Positions 25,683 to 33,187 of a stretch of 64,000 nucleotides of DNA are shown here, piece by piece. The position numbers were made by a program, and so were the translations under genes. The notes beneath the pieces were generated by a model. The model did not search any database and was not told the origin of the DNA. It was given only the letters and a program-made list of their open reading frames with translations. The stretch is from an uncultured Muribaculaceae bacterium (GTDB taxonomy: Bacteria; Bacteroidota; Bacteroidia; Bacteroidales; Muribaculaceae). The stretch's first letter is position 1. The number at the start of each line of letters is the position of its first letter. The stretch spans positions 62,001 through 126,000 of the forward strand of contig CAJGBY010000001.1 in the NCBI GenBank assembly GCA_904501735.1, in the 5' to 3' direction.

Positions 25683-26531
25683 ATGGATTTGGTGGTATTA
25701 TCGGTTGTGATATTAGGTGGCATAGGCATAGTGAGTGCAGTGGTGCTATTCCTCACTGCGAAGAAATTTGCCGTAAAAGAAAATCCTAAAATTGCCGAAA
25801 TAGAAGAAATTTTGCCAGGAGCTAATTGTGGAGGTTGTGGCCGAAATGGTTGCCACGATTTCGCTGTGGCTTGTGCATGTGCAACATCGCTTGATGGATT
25901 GAGATGTCCTGTGGGTGGGGATGAGACAATGTCGCAAGTCGCTAAAATAGTGGGACTTGTTAAGGCTCATTCAACTATGCCACAAGTGGCAGTACTACAT
26001 TGTAACGGAACTTGTGCTAATCGTCCTAAGAAGTCGGACTATGATGGCCCAAGATCATGTCATATTGAACATACGATTTATTATGGCGCACATGGTTGTG
26101 CTTATGGCTGTCTTGGTTGTGGCGATTGTGTCAGTGCATGTAAGTTTGATGCAATGAGGATTAACCCTACAACTGGCATTATTGAAATAGATGGAGACAA
26201 GTGCGTTGGCTGTGGTGCATGTACTGAGGTTTGTCCTCGTAATTTGATAGAATTGCGCAACAAAGGCCCTCGTGGAATGCGTGTGTATGTAGCATGTGCA
26301 AATAAAGATAAAGGCGCAGTTGCAATGAAAGAATGTAGTGTGTCATGTATCGGTTGTAGTAAGTGCTTGAAGGAATGTCCACACGAAGCAATCACAATAA
26401 AGGATAATCTTGCATACATTGATTATAAGAAGTGTAAATTGTGTAAGAAGTGTGTGCCAGTGTGTCCACGCAATGCAATTATCGCAGCAAATTTCCCTGT
26501 GAAGAAAGTAGAAGTTGAAGAAAATAACTAA
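25683..26531 (+). CDS. rnfB: Rnf complex subunit B (electron-input Fe-S protein)
   Basis: 282 residues. One N-terminal membrane helix precedes the RnfB 4Fe4S domain (CGGCGRNGCHDF with a downstream Cys pair). Four CxxCxxCxxxC ferredoxin motifs follow: CLGCGDCVSAC, CVGCGACTEVC, CIGCSKCLKEC and CKLCKKCVPVC. That is two more than in E. coli RsxB, consistent with ferredoxin-fed Rnf of anaerobes. It accepts electrons from reduced ferredoxin at the inner membrane. Confidence 0.93.
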   Translation: MDLVVLSVVILGGIGIVSAVVLFLTAKKFAVKENPKIAEIEEILPGANCGGCGRNGCHDFAVACACATSLDGLRCPVGGDETMSQVAKIVGLVKAHSTMPQVAVLHCNGTCANRPKKSDYDGPRSCHIEHTIYYGAHGCAYGCLGCGDCVSACKFDAMRINPTTGIIEIDGDKCVGCGACTEVCPRNLIELRNKGPRGMRVYVACANKDKGAVAMKECSVSCIGCSKCLKECPHEAITIKDNLAYIDYKKCKLCKKCVPVCPRNAIIAANFPVKKVEVEENN

Positions 26532-26549
26532 CAATAGGAATAACATATT

Positions 26550-27887
26550 ATGCTAAAGACATTTAACAGAGGCGGAATTCATGTTCCCGAAAATAAGATA
26601 ACAGCAGGTGCTCCTATTGTAGATGTGCCTGCACCACGCGAGGTTGTCGTAACTTTTTCGCAACACATAGGTGCAATGGCTGTGTGCTGTGTGAAAGTGG
26701 GCGATCAAGTGAAGCGTGGTCAGCTCATAGCTAAAGCTAATGGTGTGGTGAGTGCTAATGTTCACACTCCAATTAGTGGTAAGGTGAAAAGTATAGGTAA
26801 GTTGAAAACTGCGTTTGGATATCCTTGCGACACAGTAACTATTGTAGCAAGCGATGAAGATGTGGCTTTCGACGCTGAAAATATACCAACACCTCGTACC
26901 GATGAAGAAATTGAAGCTCTTACATCCGAAGAAATAAAGGATATTGTAGCCGATGCAGGTGTTGTAGGTCTTGGCGGTGCTACTTTTCCCACCAAGGTGA
27001 AGCTTACACCTCCAGCCGATGCTCACGCCGAAGTGCTAATTCTTAATGGAGCAGAGTGTGAGCCATATCTAACCAATGACCATGCTCTAATGCTTGCTTG
27101 TGCCGATGAAATATTGGAAGGTGTGCGTTATATCATGCGTGCCACTGGTGTTAAAAAGGCTGTTTTTGGTATTGAAAACAATAAAAAAGATGTAATTGAA
27201 CTATTTAATAGCAAGCTAAAAGGCGAAAAATCAATAGTAGTTCAAGCATTACAAACAAAATATCCTCAAGGAGGAGAAAAACAACTTATTAAGGCTATCA
27301 CTGGCAAAGAAGTAGCAAATGGTGCACTTCCTATTTCAGTGGGTGCATTGGTGCAAAATGTGGCTACAGCCTATGCTATATATCGTGCTGTGCGATTGTG
27401 TGAGCCATTGATAAGTCGCATCATTACGGTAACGGGTAAGAGTGTTGAGAAGCCTGGTAACTATCGAGTATATTTGGGAACATCATTGAAGTCGGTTGTT
27501 GATGTAGCTGGCGGTATACCTAAAGATACAGGAAAAATAGTAGTGGGTGGACCAATGATGGGACGCGCTATTGTGAGCCTTGATACTCCAACGACAAAAG
27601 GTGTGTCGGGACTTTTGTTCTTGAACGAAGCCGAAGCGAGAAGAGAGGCAGAAGAACCATGTATTCGATGTGGGGCTTGTGTGAGAGACTGTCCTATGGG
27701 ACTTGAGCCTTATTTGCTTATGTCATTGACCGAAAACAATGAAGTAGAGCAAGCTGAGGAACATGGCGTGCGTAATTGTATAGAATGTGGTTGCTGTGCG
27801 TACACATGTCCGTCGCATCGTCCATTGCTTGATTTCATACGATTAGGCAAGGCAAAAGTGAATGATATGATTCGTAAAAAGAGATAG
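26550..27887 (+). CDS. rnfC: Rnf complex subunit C (NADH/FMN-binding, 4Fe-4S)
   Basis: 445 residues. An N-terminal RnfC barrel-like domain (HVPENKITAGAPI) is followed by the NuoF-like nucleotide/FMN region (GLGGATFPTKVKL, then NGAECEPYLTNDH). Two C-terminal 4Fe-4S motifs are present (CIRCGACVRDC, CIECGCCAYTC). It is the peripheral subunit that hands electrons to NAD+. Length is typical of short RnfC proteins without the C-terminal repeats of E. coli RsxC. Confidence 0.94.
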   Translation: MLKTFNRGGIHVPENKITAGAPIVDVPAPREVVVTFSQHIGAMAVCCVKVGDQVKRGQLIAKANGVVSANVHTPISGKVKSIGKLKTAFGYPCDTVTIVASDEDVAFDAENIPTPRTDEEIEALTSEEIKDIVADAGVVGLGGATFPTKVKLTPPADAHAEVLILNGAECEPYLTNDHALMLACADEILEGVRYIMRATGVKKAVFGIENNKKDVIELFNSKLKGEKSIVVQALQTKYPQGGEKQLIKAITGKEVANGALPISVGALVQNVATAYAIYRAVRLCEPLISRIITVTGKSVEKPGNYRVYLGTSLKSVVDVAGGIPKDTGKIVVGGPMMGRAIVSLDTPTTKGVSGLLFLNEAEARREAEEPCIRCGACVRDCPMGLEPYLLMSLTENNEVEQAEEHGVRNCIECGCCAYTCPSHRPLLDFIRLGKAKVNDMIRKKR

Positions 27888-27901
27888 ATAACTTATATAG
27901 A

Positions 27902-28906
27902 ATGATGGATAATATGAGATTAGTTGTTTCGGGTTCTCCACACATACATTCAACCGATAGTGTAAATCGTAGAATGTGGGGTGTGGTGATAGCACTTATG
28001 CCAGCAGTGGCTTATTCGGTGTATCTATTTGGACTTGGAGCATTGGTTGTGCTACTTACGTCGGTACTTGGTTGTGTTATTACAGAGTACTTGATTCAAC
28101 GATATATGTTGGGTGGAAAAACGACCATAACAAATGGCTCGGCTGTGATTACAGGACTATTGTTTGCAATGAATTTGCCAAGTAATCTACCTATATGGAT
28201 AATTCTTATAGGTTGCGTAGTCGCTATCGGTCTTGGTAAGTATGCGTTTGGTGGTCTTGGTCAGAACATATTCAACCCAGCGATATTGGGTCGTGTGTTC
28301 TTGTTGATTTCGTTTCCACAACAAATGACATCGTGGCCATTGCCATTGGTGAATAGAGGCGAATATCTCGATGCCACTACAGGCGCAACCTATTTGGGTC
28401 AAATGAAGATGGAAGCTATGTCGAGAGCCGATTCGTCAACAGGAGCATCGGCTGTGAATGAAATAGCGACAGAAAGCTTGACATGGATAGATGCCTTGAT
28501 AGGAAATATGGGCGGTAGCTTGGGTGAAATGAGTGCTATTGCGCTGATAATAGGAGGTGTGTTTATGCTATTGCGTGGTATTATATCATGGCATATACCA
28601 GTGTCTATTATAGGAACAGTGATGCTGTTTGCGTGGGGTGCAGGAGTTGACCCAGTGATGTCGGTATTGAGTGGAGGTGTGATGCTTGGTGCTATATTTA
28701 TGGCAACCGATTATGTTACATCACCTATGACTCGTAGAGGAATGGTAATGTATGGTATGATGATAGGTATTATAACAATGATTATCCGTTTGTGGGGTGC
28801 TTATCCCGAAGGAGTATCGTTTGCAATACTTATCATGAACGGCTTCACTCCATTAATCAATAAGTTTGTTCGTCCAAGAAAGTTTGGAGAAAGGAGGGTT
28901 AACTAA
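27902..28906 (+). CDS. rnfD: Rnf complex subunit D (membrane, covalent FMN)
   Basis: 334 residues with about nine or ten membrane helices. The N-terminal SGSPHIHS segment and the TTGATYLG segment (the expected Thr flavinylation site, S/TGAT type) identify RnfD/NqrB. It forms the membrane core involved in ion translocation with RnfA and RnfE. ATG at 27902 is used; a second ATG follows directly. Confidence 0.92.
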   Translation: MMDNMRLVVSGSPHIHSTDSVNRRMWGVVIALMPAVAYSVYLFGLGALVVLLTSVLGCVITEYLIQRYMLGGKTTITNGSAVITGLLFAMNLPSNLPIWIILIGCVVAIGLGKYAFGGLGQNIFNPAILGRVFLLISFPQQMTSWPLPLVNRGEYLDATTGATYLGQMKMEAMSRADSSTGASAVNEIATESLTWIDALIGNMGGSLGEMSAIALIIGGVFMLLRGIISWHIPVSIIGTVMLFAWGAGVDPVMSVLSGGVMLGAIFMATDYVTSPMTRRGMVMYGMMIGIITMIIRLWGAYPEGVSFAILIMNGFTPLINKFVRPRKFGERRVN

Positions 28907-28909
28907 ATT

Positions 28910-29527
28910 ATGGCAAAACTACAGTCATCGTTGATGAATATGGTGTTGTCGCTCGGAGCGATAACCATCATAGCGGCAATGCTTATCGGTGGGGTGTATG
29001 CACTCACAAAGGACACTATTGCCGATGCTGAACGCAAGGCACAAGTGCAAGCCATAAGTGAGGTGGCTCCAACATTTGACAACAATCCACTTGATGAGCA
29101 ATTTGTATATGTCGCAAATGCTGGCACAAAGGATAGCTTGAATATAATAGTGTATCCAGCCAGGGTGAATGGAGCTTTGGTGGGAGCAGCTGTAAAAAGT
29201 TTAACAAAGAATGGCTTTTCAGGAGAAATCGAAGTAATGTGTGGCTTTGATTTGGACGGAACTATACGAGACTATAAGGTGTTGAAGCATGCTGAAACTG
29301 CCGGTCTTGGTTCAAAGATGCAAGAATGGTTCCGAACACCAAAGGGCTCACAAAATGTTATTGGATTGAACCCAGGCAAAGACAAAGTGCGTGTGAAGAA
29401 AGATGGCGGTCAAGTAGATGCAATCACAGCAGCAACAATCTCATCACGAGCATTCTTAGATACATTAGTTGAGGCCTATAACGCATTTGTTGCAATGCAA
29501 AATAAAGCAGAGGAGGGCGAAAAGTAA
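28910..29527 (+). CDS. rnfG: Rnf complex subunit G (covalent FMN)
   Basis: 205 residues. One N-terminal helix anchors a periplasmic FMN-binding domain. The flavinylation motif reads DAITAATISS where the common form is S/TGAT; the acceptor Thr is retained and Ala replaces Gly. The flavin transferase (ApbE) is not in the window. It starts three bases after rnfD and its stop overlaps the rnfE start. Confidence 0.92.
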   Translation: MAKLQSSLMNMVLSLGAITIIAAMLIGGVYALTKDTIADAERKAQVQAISEVAPTFDNNPLDEQFVYVANAGTKDSLNIIVYPARVNGALVGAAVKSLTKNGFSGEIEVMCGFDLDGTIRDYKVLKHAETAGLGSKMQEWFRTPKGSQNVIGLNPGKDKVRVKKDGGQVDAITAATISSRAFLDTLVEAYNAFVAMQNKAEEGEK

Positions 29528-30114
29528 TGAACAAATTGAAATTTATAATAGAATCGGCAATAAAGAACAACCCAACATTTGTGCTATTGCTTGGTATGTG
29601 TCCTACATTGGGTACAACAAGTTCGGCAATGAATGGTATGAGTATGGGTTTGGCTACATTATGTGTACTTGTTTGCTCAAATGCAGTAATTTCTCTATTG
29701 CGTAATGTTATCCCTGACAAAGTGCGTATCCCTGCCTTTATCGTAGTGATAGCATCATTCGTAACAGTGCTTCAAATGGTGATGCAAGCTTATATGCCAT
29801 CGCTATATGAAACATTAGGTATCTTTATCCCACTTATTGTGGTGAATTGTATTTTGCTTGGTCGTGCTGAGGCTTATGCTTCAAAGAATGGTGTAATCGA
29901 TTCGTTGTGCGACGGGTTAGGTGTAGGTTTGGGCTTTACAGTGTCGCTTACCGTGCTTGGAGCTTTGCGCGAATTTTTGGGAACAGGTAAAGTGTTCGAT
30001 ATGGTGGTGTACAACGAAGAATATGGTAGTCTTGTGTTTGTGCTTGCGCCAGGAGCATTCATCGTGTTAGGTCTATTATTGGCTGTAGTAAACAATATTA
30101 AGGCTCAAAAATAA
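29527..30114 (+). CDS. rnfE: Rnf complex subunit E (integral membrane)
   Basis: 195 residues, six predicted helices, with the paired NPTFVLLLGMCPTLG and GRAEAYASKNG segments typical of RnfE/NqrD. It is homologous in inverted topology to RnfA and forms part of the ion/electron path through the membrane. ATG overlaps the last base of the rnfG stop. Confidence 0.93.
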   Translation: MNKLKFIIESAIKNNPTFVLLLGMCPTLGTTSSAMNGMSMGLATLCVLVCSNAVISLLRNVIPDKVRIPAFIVVIASFVTVLQMVMQAYMPSLYETLGIFIPLIVVNCILLGRAEAYASKNGVIDSLCDGLGVGLGFTVSLTVLGALREFLGTGKVFDMVVYNEEYGSLVFVLAPGAFIVLGLLLAVVNNIKAQK

Positions 30115-30134
30115 GAAATAGAGGAGGAAAGATT

Positions 30135-30716
30135 ATGTTGGCATATTTATCGATTATAATAACTGCGATATTTGTAAATAACATCGTATTTGCTCAATTT
30201 TTGGGTATCTGTCCGTTCTTGGGAGTGTCGAAGCGTATTAGCTCGGCTGTCGGAATGGGTATGGCTGTAATGTTTGTAATGGTAATAGCAACTGCTGTTA
30301 CTTATCTATTACAGATGTATGTGTTGGAGCCTTATAATGTTACATTCTTGCAAACTATAGTGTTCATTCTTGTGATTGCAGCGCTTGTTCAGGTGCTTGA
30401 AATTGTGATGAAGAAGGCCATGCCATCGTTGTATCAAGCGCTTGGCGTGTTCTTGCCACTTATCACAACTAACTGTGCAGTGCTTGGTGTGGCAATTCTT
30501 GTAGTACAAAAGAATATGACAATGGTAGAAGCTTTGGTGTATAGCATGTCGACTGCAGTGGGCTTCACTCTTGCACTTGTTATCTTTGCTGGAATCAGAG
30601 AGCAACTAAGTATCTCGCGCGTGCCTAAGTGTATGCAAGGTGTGCCTATTGCACTTATTACAGCAGGTATTCTTGCTATGGCATTTATGGGCTTTGCAGG
30701 AATTAAGATTGGTTGA
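30135..30716 (+). CDS. rnfA: Rnf complex subunit A (integral membrane)
   Basis: 193 residues, six helices. NNIVFAQFLGICPFLGVS near the N-terminus (with the conserved Cys) and ITTNCAVLGVAIL (second conserved Cys) are the RnfA/NqrE signatures; the two Cys likely ligate the [2Fe-2S] cluster shared with RnfE. It is the last gene of the operon, followed by a terminator at 30744. Confidence 0.93.
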   Translation: MLAYLSIIITAIFVNNIVFAQFLGICPFLGVSKRISSAVGMGMAVMFVMVIATAVTYLLQMYVLEPYNVTFLQTIVFILVIAALVQVLEIVMKKAMPSLYQALGVFLPLITTNCAVLGVAILVVQKNMTMVEALVYSMSTAVGFTLALVIFAGIREQLSISRVPKCMQGVPIALITAGILAMAFMGFAGIKIG

Positions 30717-30743
30717 TAATAGTTAGGATATATATGAAATAGA

Positions 30744-30773
30744 AAAAGGACTGAAAATTATTTCAGTCCTTTT
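30744..30773. terminator. bidirectional terminator, rnfA / acyl-CoA synthetase
   Basis: A 13-bp perfect stem (30744-30756 with 30761-30773) with a 4-base loop has A4 on the left and T4 on the right, fitting termination of the convergent rnf operon and the - strand gene at 30797. Confidence 0.88.
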
Positions 30774-30796
30774 CTGTTGTATATAATCAGATTAGA

Positions 30797-32440
30797 TTAG
30801 TGTTGATACAAGAAACGCTTGATACTGCGCTTAGGGGTTTTTTCGAATTCTTGGCTTTGCATCTTCACGCTTGCAATCTTAGAATAAGAAGGTAATTCTT
30901 TGTTAAGGGAAGCGATGTTTGATTCCATAAGTTTGGTCAAAGCTTCGAAGTCCATACCTTGTTTTGCGCCATTTTCGATGTCAGGATAGATAAGAGCTAC
31001 AAGTTTGCCGCTATCTTCAACAACAAGCGATTCGCACACATAAGGAAGGTTGTTAATCTTTTGTTCGATTTCTTCAGGATAGATATTTTGACCAGAAGGA
31101 CCAAGAATCATTGTTTTGCTACGGCCACGAATGTAAAGGAAACCATTGTCGTCGATTTCGCACAAGTCGCCTGTGTTCAACCAACCGTCTTTCATTACTG
31201 CTTCGGTAGCTTCAGGGTTTTTATAGTATCCGAGCATAACATTGTCGCCGCGTACCCAAAGTTCACCTGTTTCGTGTTCGCCATGAACGATCTTTCCTTC
31301 CATTCGTGTGACAATCTTACCGCATGAGCCTACAGGGTTGATGTCCCAAGGTGCATACGAGATAAGAGGAGCACATTCTGTCATACCATAGCCCACTGTT
31401 ACTGGGAAATTGATACGCTTTAGGAAGTTGGCAACATCTTTGTTCAATGCAGCACCACCGATAATCATTTGCTTCAAGTTACCACCAAATGTGATTTCGA
31501 TTTTTTCCTTGATTTTGCCCAATAGATAGTCGTCGACGAAAGGAACTTTCATCATAAGGCTCATAATAGGCTTTTCGAGCAATGGGAATACTCTTGTCTT
31601 GATGATTTTTTCAAGGATAAGAGGAACTGCGATGATTACCTTAGGTTTGACATGCGCAAATGCATCCATAATAACCTTTGGAGAAGGCACGCGTGTCAAG
31701 AAATATATGTGGCAACCAACACAGAATGTGTGTAGCAACTCGATAACCAAACCAAACATGTGAGCGAGTGGAAGCATACAGATGAAACCGTCGCCTGGCT
31801 CCAATATATGAAGTTCTTCAATAGCAAACTTGACATTGCTCCACAGTGCACGATGAGGTAGCATAACGCCCTTAGAAAAACCAGTTGAGCCCGAAGTATA
31901 GTTGATTAGTGCAAGGTCATCGGCTGCTGGTTCGTAGTATTTCACATCGTCTTGAGTGAAGCGTTCAGGATATTTCTTGCCAAATAGCTCATTCAAGTGA
32001 TGGCGTGATTCAGTAAGAATGTCGCTGTTTGAGTGAAGCAATGAGAAATCACTCACTTGTAGAACACCTGTCAAACCTGGCATACTTGCGATGTCAAGAT
32101 TCTCCCAAATAGCTGTATCGGCAAACAAAAGTTTTGCTTCGCTATGATTTACAAGGTGATGTATGTTGTCGGTCTTAAATTCGTGAAGAATAGGAACGGT
32201 TACAGCACCATAAGTGATAGATGCAATAATTGCAACCGACATTTGGGCGCAGTTTTTACCACAAGTAGCAATTTTGTCGCCACGCTTGATGCCACAATTT
32301 TCAAAAAGGATATGAAGTTTTGCAATTTTGCGAGCTATGTCACGATATTGATAAGAAACACCGTTGAAATCGGTAAGAGCAAGTTCTTCCCAATTCTTCT
32401 TAATGGATTCTGCTAAAAAATAATTTAATGAATGATCCAT
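30797..32440 (-). CDS. AMP-forming long-chain acyl-CoA synthetase family protein
   Basis: 547 residues. The AMP-binding motif YTSGSTGFSKGVMLPH (P-loop, near residue 180), VGYGMTECAP (A5) and the adenylate motif GWLNTGDLCEID near residue 420 place it in the ANL superfamily. The C-terminal Lys region GRSKTMIL and a PEEIE segment complete the fold. It most resembles FadD-type long-chain acyl-CoA/acyl-ACP ligases; the acyl substrate is unknown. It has its own promoter and an inverted repeat in its leader. Confidence 0.85.
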   Translation of the reverse strand: MDHSLNYFLAESIKKNWEELALTDFNGVSYQYRDIARKIAKLHILFENCGIKRGDKIATCGKNCAQMSVAIIASITYGAVTVPILHEFKTDNIHHLVNHSEAKLLFADTAIWENLDIASMPGLTGVLQVSDFSLLHSNSDILTESRHHLNELFGKKYPERFTQDDVKYYEPAADDLALINYTSGSTGFSKGVMLPHRALWSNVKFAIEELHILEPGDGFICMLPLAHMFGLVIELLHTFCVGCHIYFLTRVPSPKVIMDAFAHVKPKVIIAVPLILEKIIKTRVFPLLEKPIMSLMMKVPFVDDYLLGKIKEKIEITFGGNLKQMIIGGAALNKDVANFLKRINFPVTVGYGMTECAPLISYAPWDINPVGSCGKIVTRMEGKIVHGEHETGELWVRGDNVMLGYYKNPEATEAVMKDGWLNTGDLCEIDDNGFLYIRGRSKTMILGPSGQNIYPEEIEQKINNLPYVCESLVVEDSGKLVALIYPDIENGAKQGMDFEALTKLMESNIASLNKELPSYSKIASVKMQSQEFEKTPKRSIKRFLYQH

Positions 32441-32482
32441 AATTTCAGTATATTTTATGTTAGACTGATAAACAGTTTAAAG

Positions 32483-32496
32483 GTTGATGTATCAAC
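32483..32496. promoter_or_regulatory. inverted repeat in the acyl-CoA synthetase leader
   Basis: GTTGAT and ATCAAC separated by GT form a 6-bp inverted repeat, flanked by AAAG/CTTT arms (32479-32482, 32502-32505). It lies between the promoter box at 32517 and the ATG at 32440. It could be a repressor operator or an RNA hairpin. Confidence 0.4.
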
Positions 32497-32516
32497 GAGA
32501 CCTTTAGTATATTATA

Positions 32517-32524
32517 CAAAGGTA
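32517..32524 (-). promoter_or_regulatory. -7 promoter box for the acyl-CoA synthetase gene
   Basis: The minus strand reads TACCTTTG (TAnnTTTG), with a CTTG about 18 bases upstream as a degenerate -33. The predicted leader is about 65-70 bases and contains the inverted repeat at 32483. Confidence 0.55.
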
Positions 32525-32535
32525 ATAATAATTTG

Positions 32536-33093
32536 TTAAAAACAAGTGTGTTCTACAAGGATTTTTATTCCCATAAGAACAAGGACAATACCACCAGTGA
32601 ATTCAGCCTTTGATTTATATTTGTTACCGAAGATATTACCGATCTTTAACCCTATTGCCGACAATATGAAAGTAGTGATACCAATTAGAGCTACCGAAAC
32701 CCACAAATCGACACTTAGGAAAGCAAACGATACCCCAACAGCAAGTGCATCGATACTTGTGGCTACAGCGAGCATAAGCATGGTACGAAATGAGAAATTG
32801 TCGTCTTGCTTGTCATCGTATTTAGAGAATGAATCACGAATCATATTGAATCCGATGATACCGAGTAGGAAGAATGCTACCCAATGGTCGAAATCACTCA
32901 CAATAGAGGTGAATGTAGCTCCAAGAAGGTAACCGATAAGAGGCATAAGAGCCTGAAAACCACCAAACCAAAATCCTACGCTAAGGTAGTGGCGTAATTT
33001 GATGTCTTTTAGAGAAAGACCTTTGCCAATAGATACGGCAAAAGCATCCATTGATAATCCTACAGCAATGATAAATAATTCAGCTATACCCAT
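32536..33093 (-). CDS. mntP: manganese efflux pump MntP
   Basis: 185 residues, six membrane helices arranged as two inverted halves. The motifs GLSMDAFAVSIGKGL in helix 1 and ATSIDALAVGVSF in helix 4 carry the conserved Asp residues of MntP (YebN, UPF0059). It exports Mn2+ from the cytoplasm. Only 17 bases separate the promoter box from the ATG, so there is no room for the yybP-ykoY Mn riboswitch found upstream of mntP in some bacteria. Confidence 0.92.
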   Translation of the reverse strand: MGIAELFIIAVGLSMDAFAVSIGKGLSLKDIKLRHYLSVGFWFGGFQALMPLIGYLLGATFTSIVSDFDHWVAFFLLGIIGFNMIRDSFSKYDDKQDDNFSFRTMLMLAVATSIDALAVGVSFAFLSVDLWVSVALIGITTFILSAIGLKIGNIFGNKYKSKAEFTGGIVLVLMGIKILVEHTCF

Positions 33094-33110
33094 ATTGTTG
33101 AAATTTGGTG

Positions 33111-33118
33111 CAAAGATA
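33111..33118 (-). promoter_or_regulatory. -7 promoter box for mntP
   Basis: The minus strand reads TATCTTTG, 17 bases upstream of the ATG at 33093. No clear TTTG -33 was found. Confidence 0.55.
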
Positions 33119-33130
33119 ATGATTTTTAAA

Positions 33131-33168
33131 TAATAACTCCCTATGTAATACTACACAGGGAGTTGTTA
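33131..33168 (-). terminator. hairpin after the pullulanase gene
   Basis: A 12-bp stem (33131-33142 with 33157-33168, one G-T pair) encloses 14 bases and lies 20 bases after the pullulanase stop. The following minus-strand sequence is only moderately T-rich, so termination is probable rather than certain. Confidence 0.6.
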
Positions 33169-33187
33169 TTGAATTATAATGGATGAA

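Noticed and set aside
33094..33130. A yybP-ykoY manganese riboswitch upstream of mntP
   Set aside because: The promoter box is only 17 bases from the start codon, leaving no room for the roughly 100-base aptamer.
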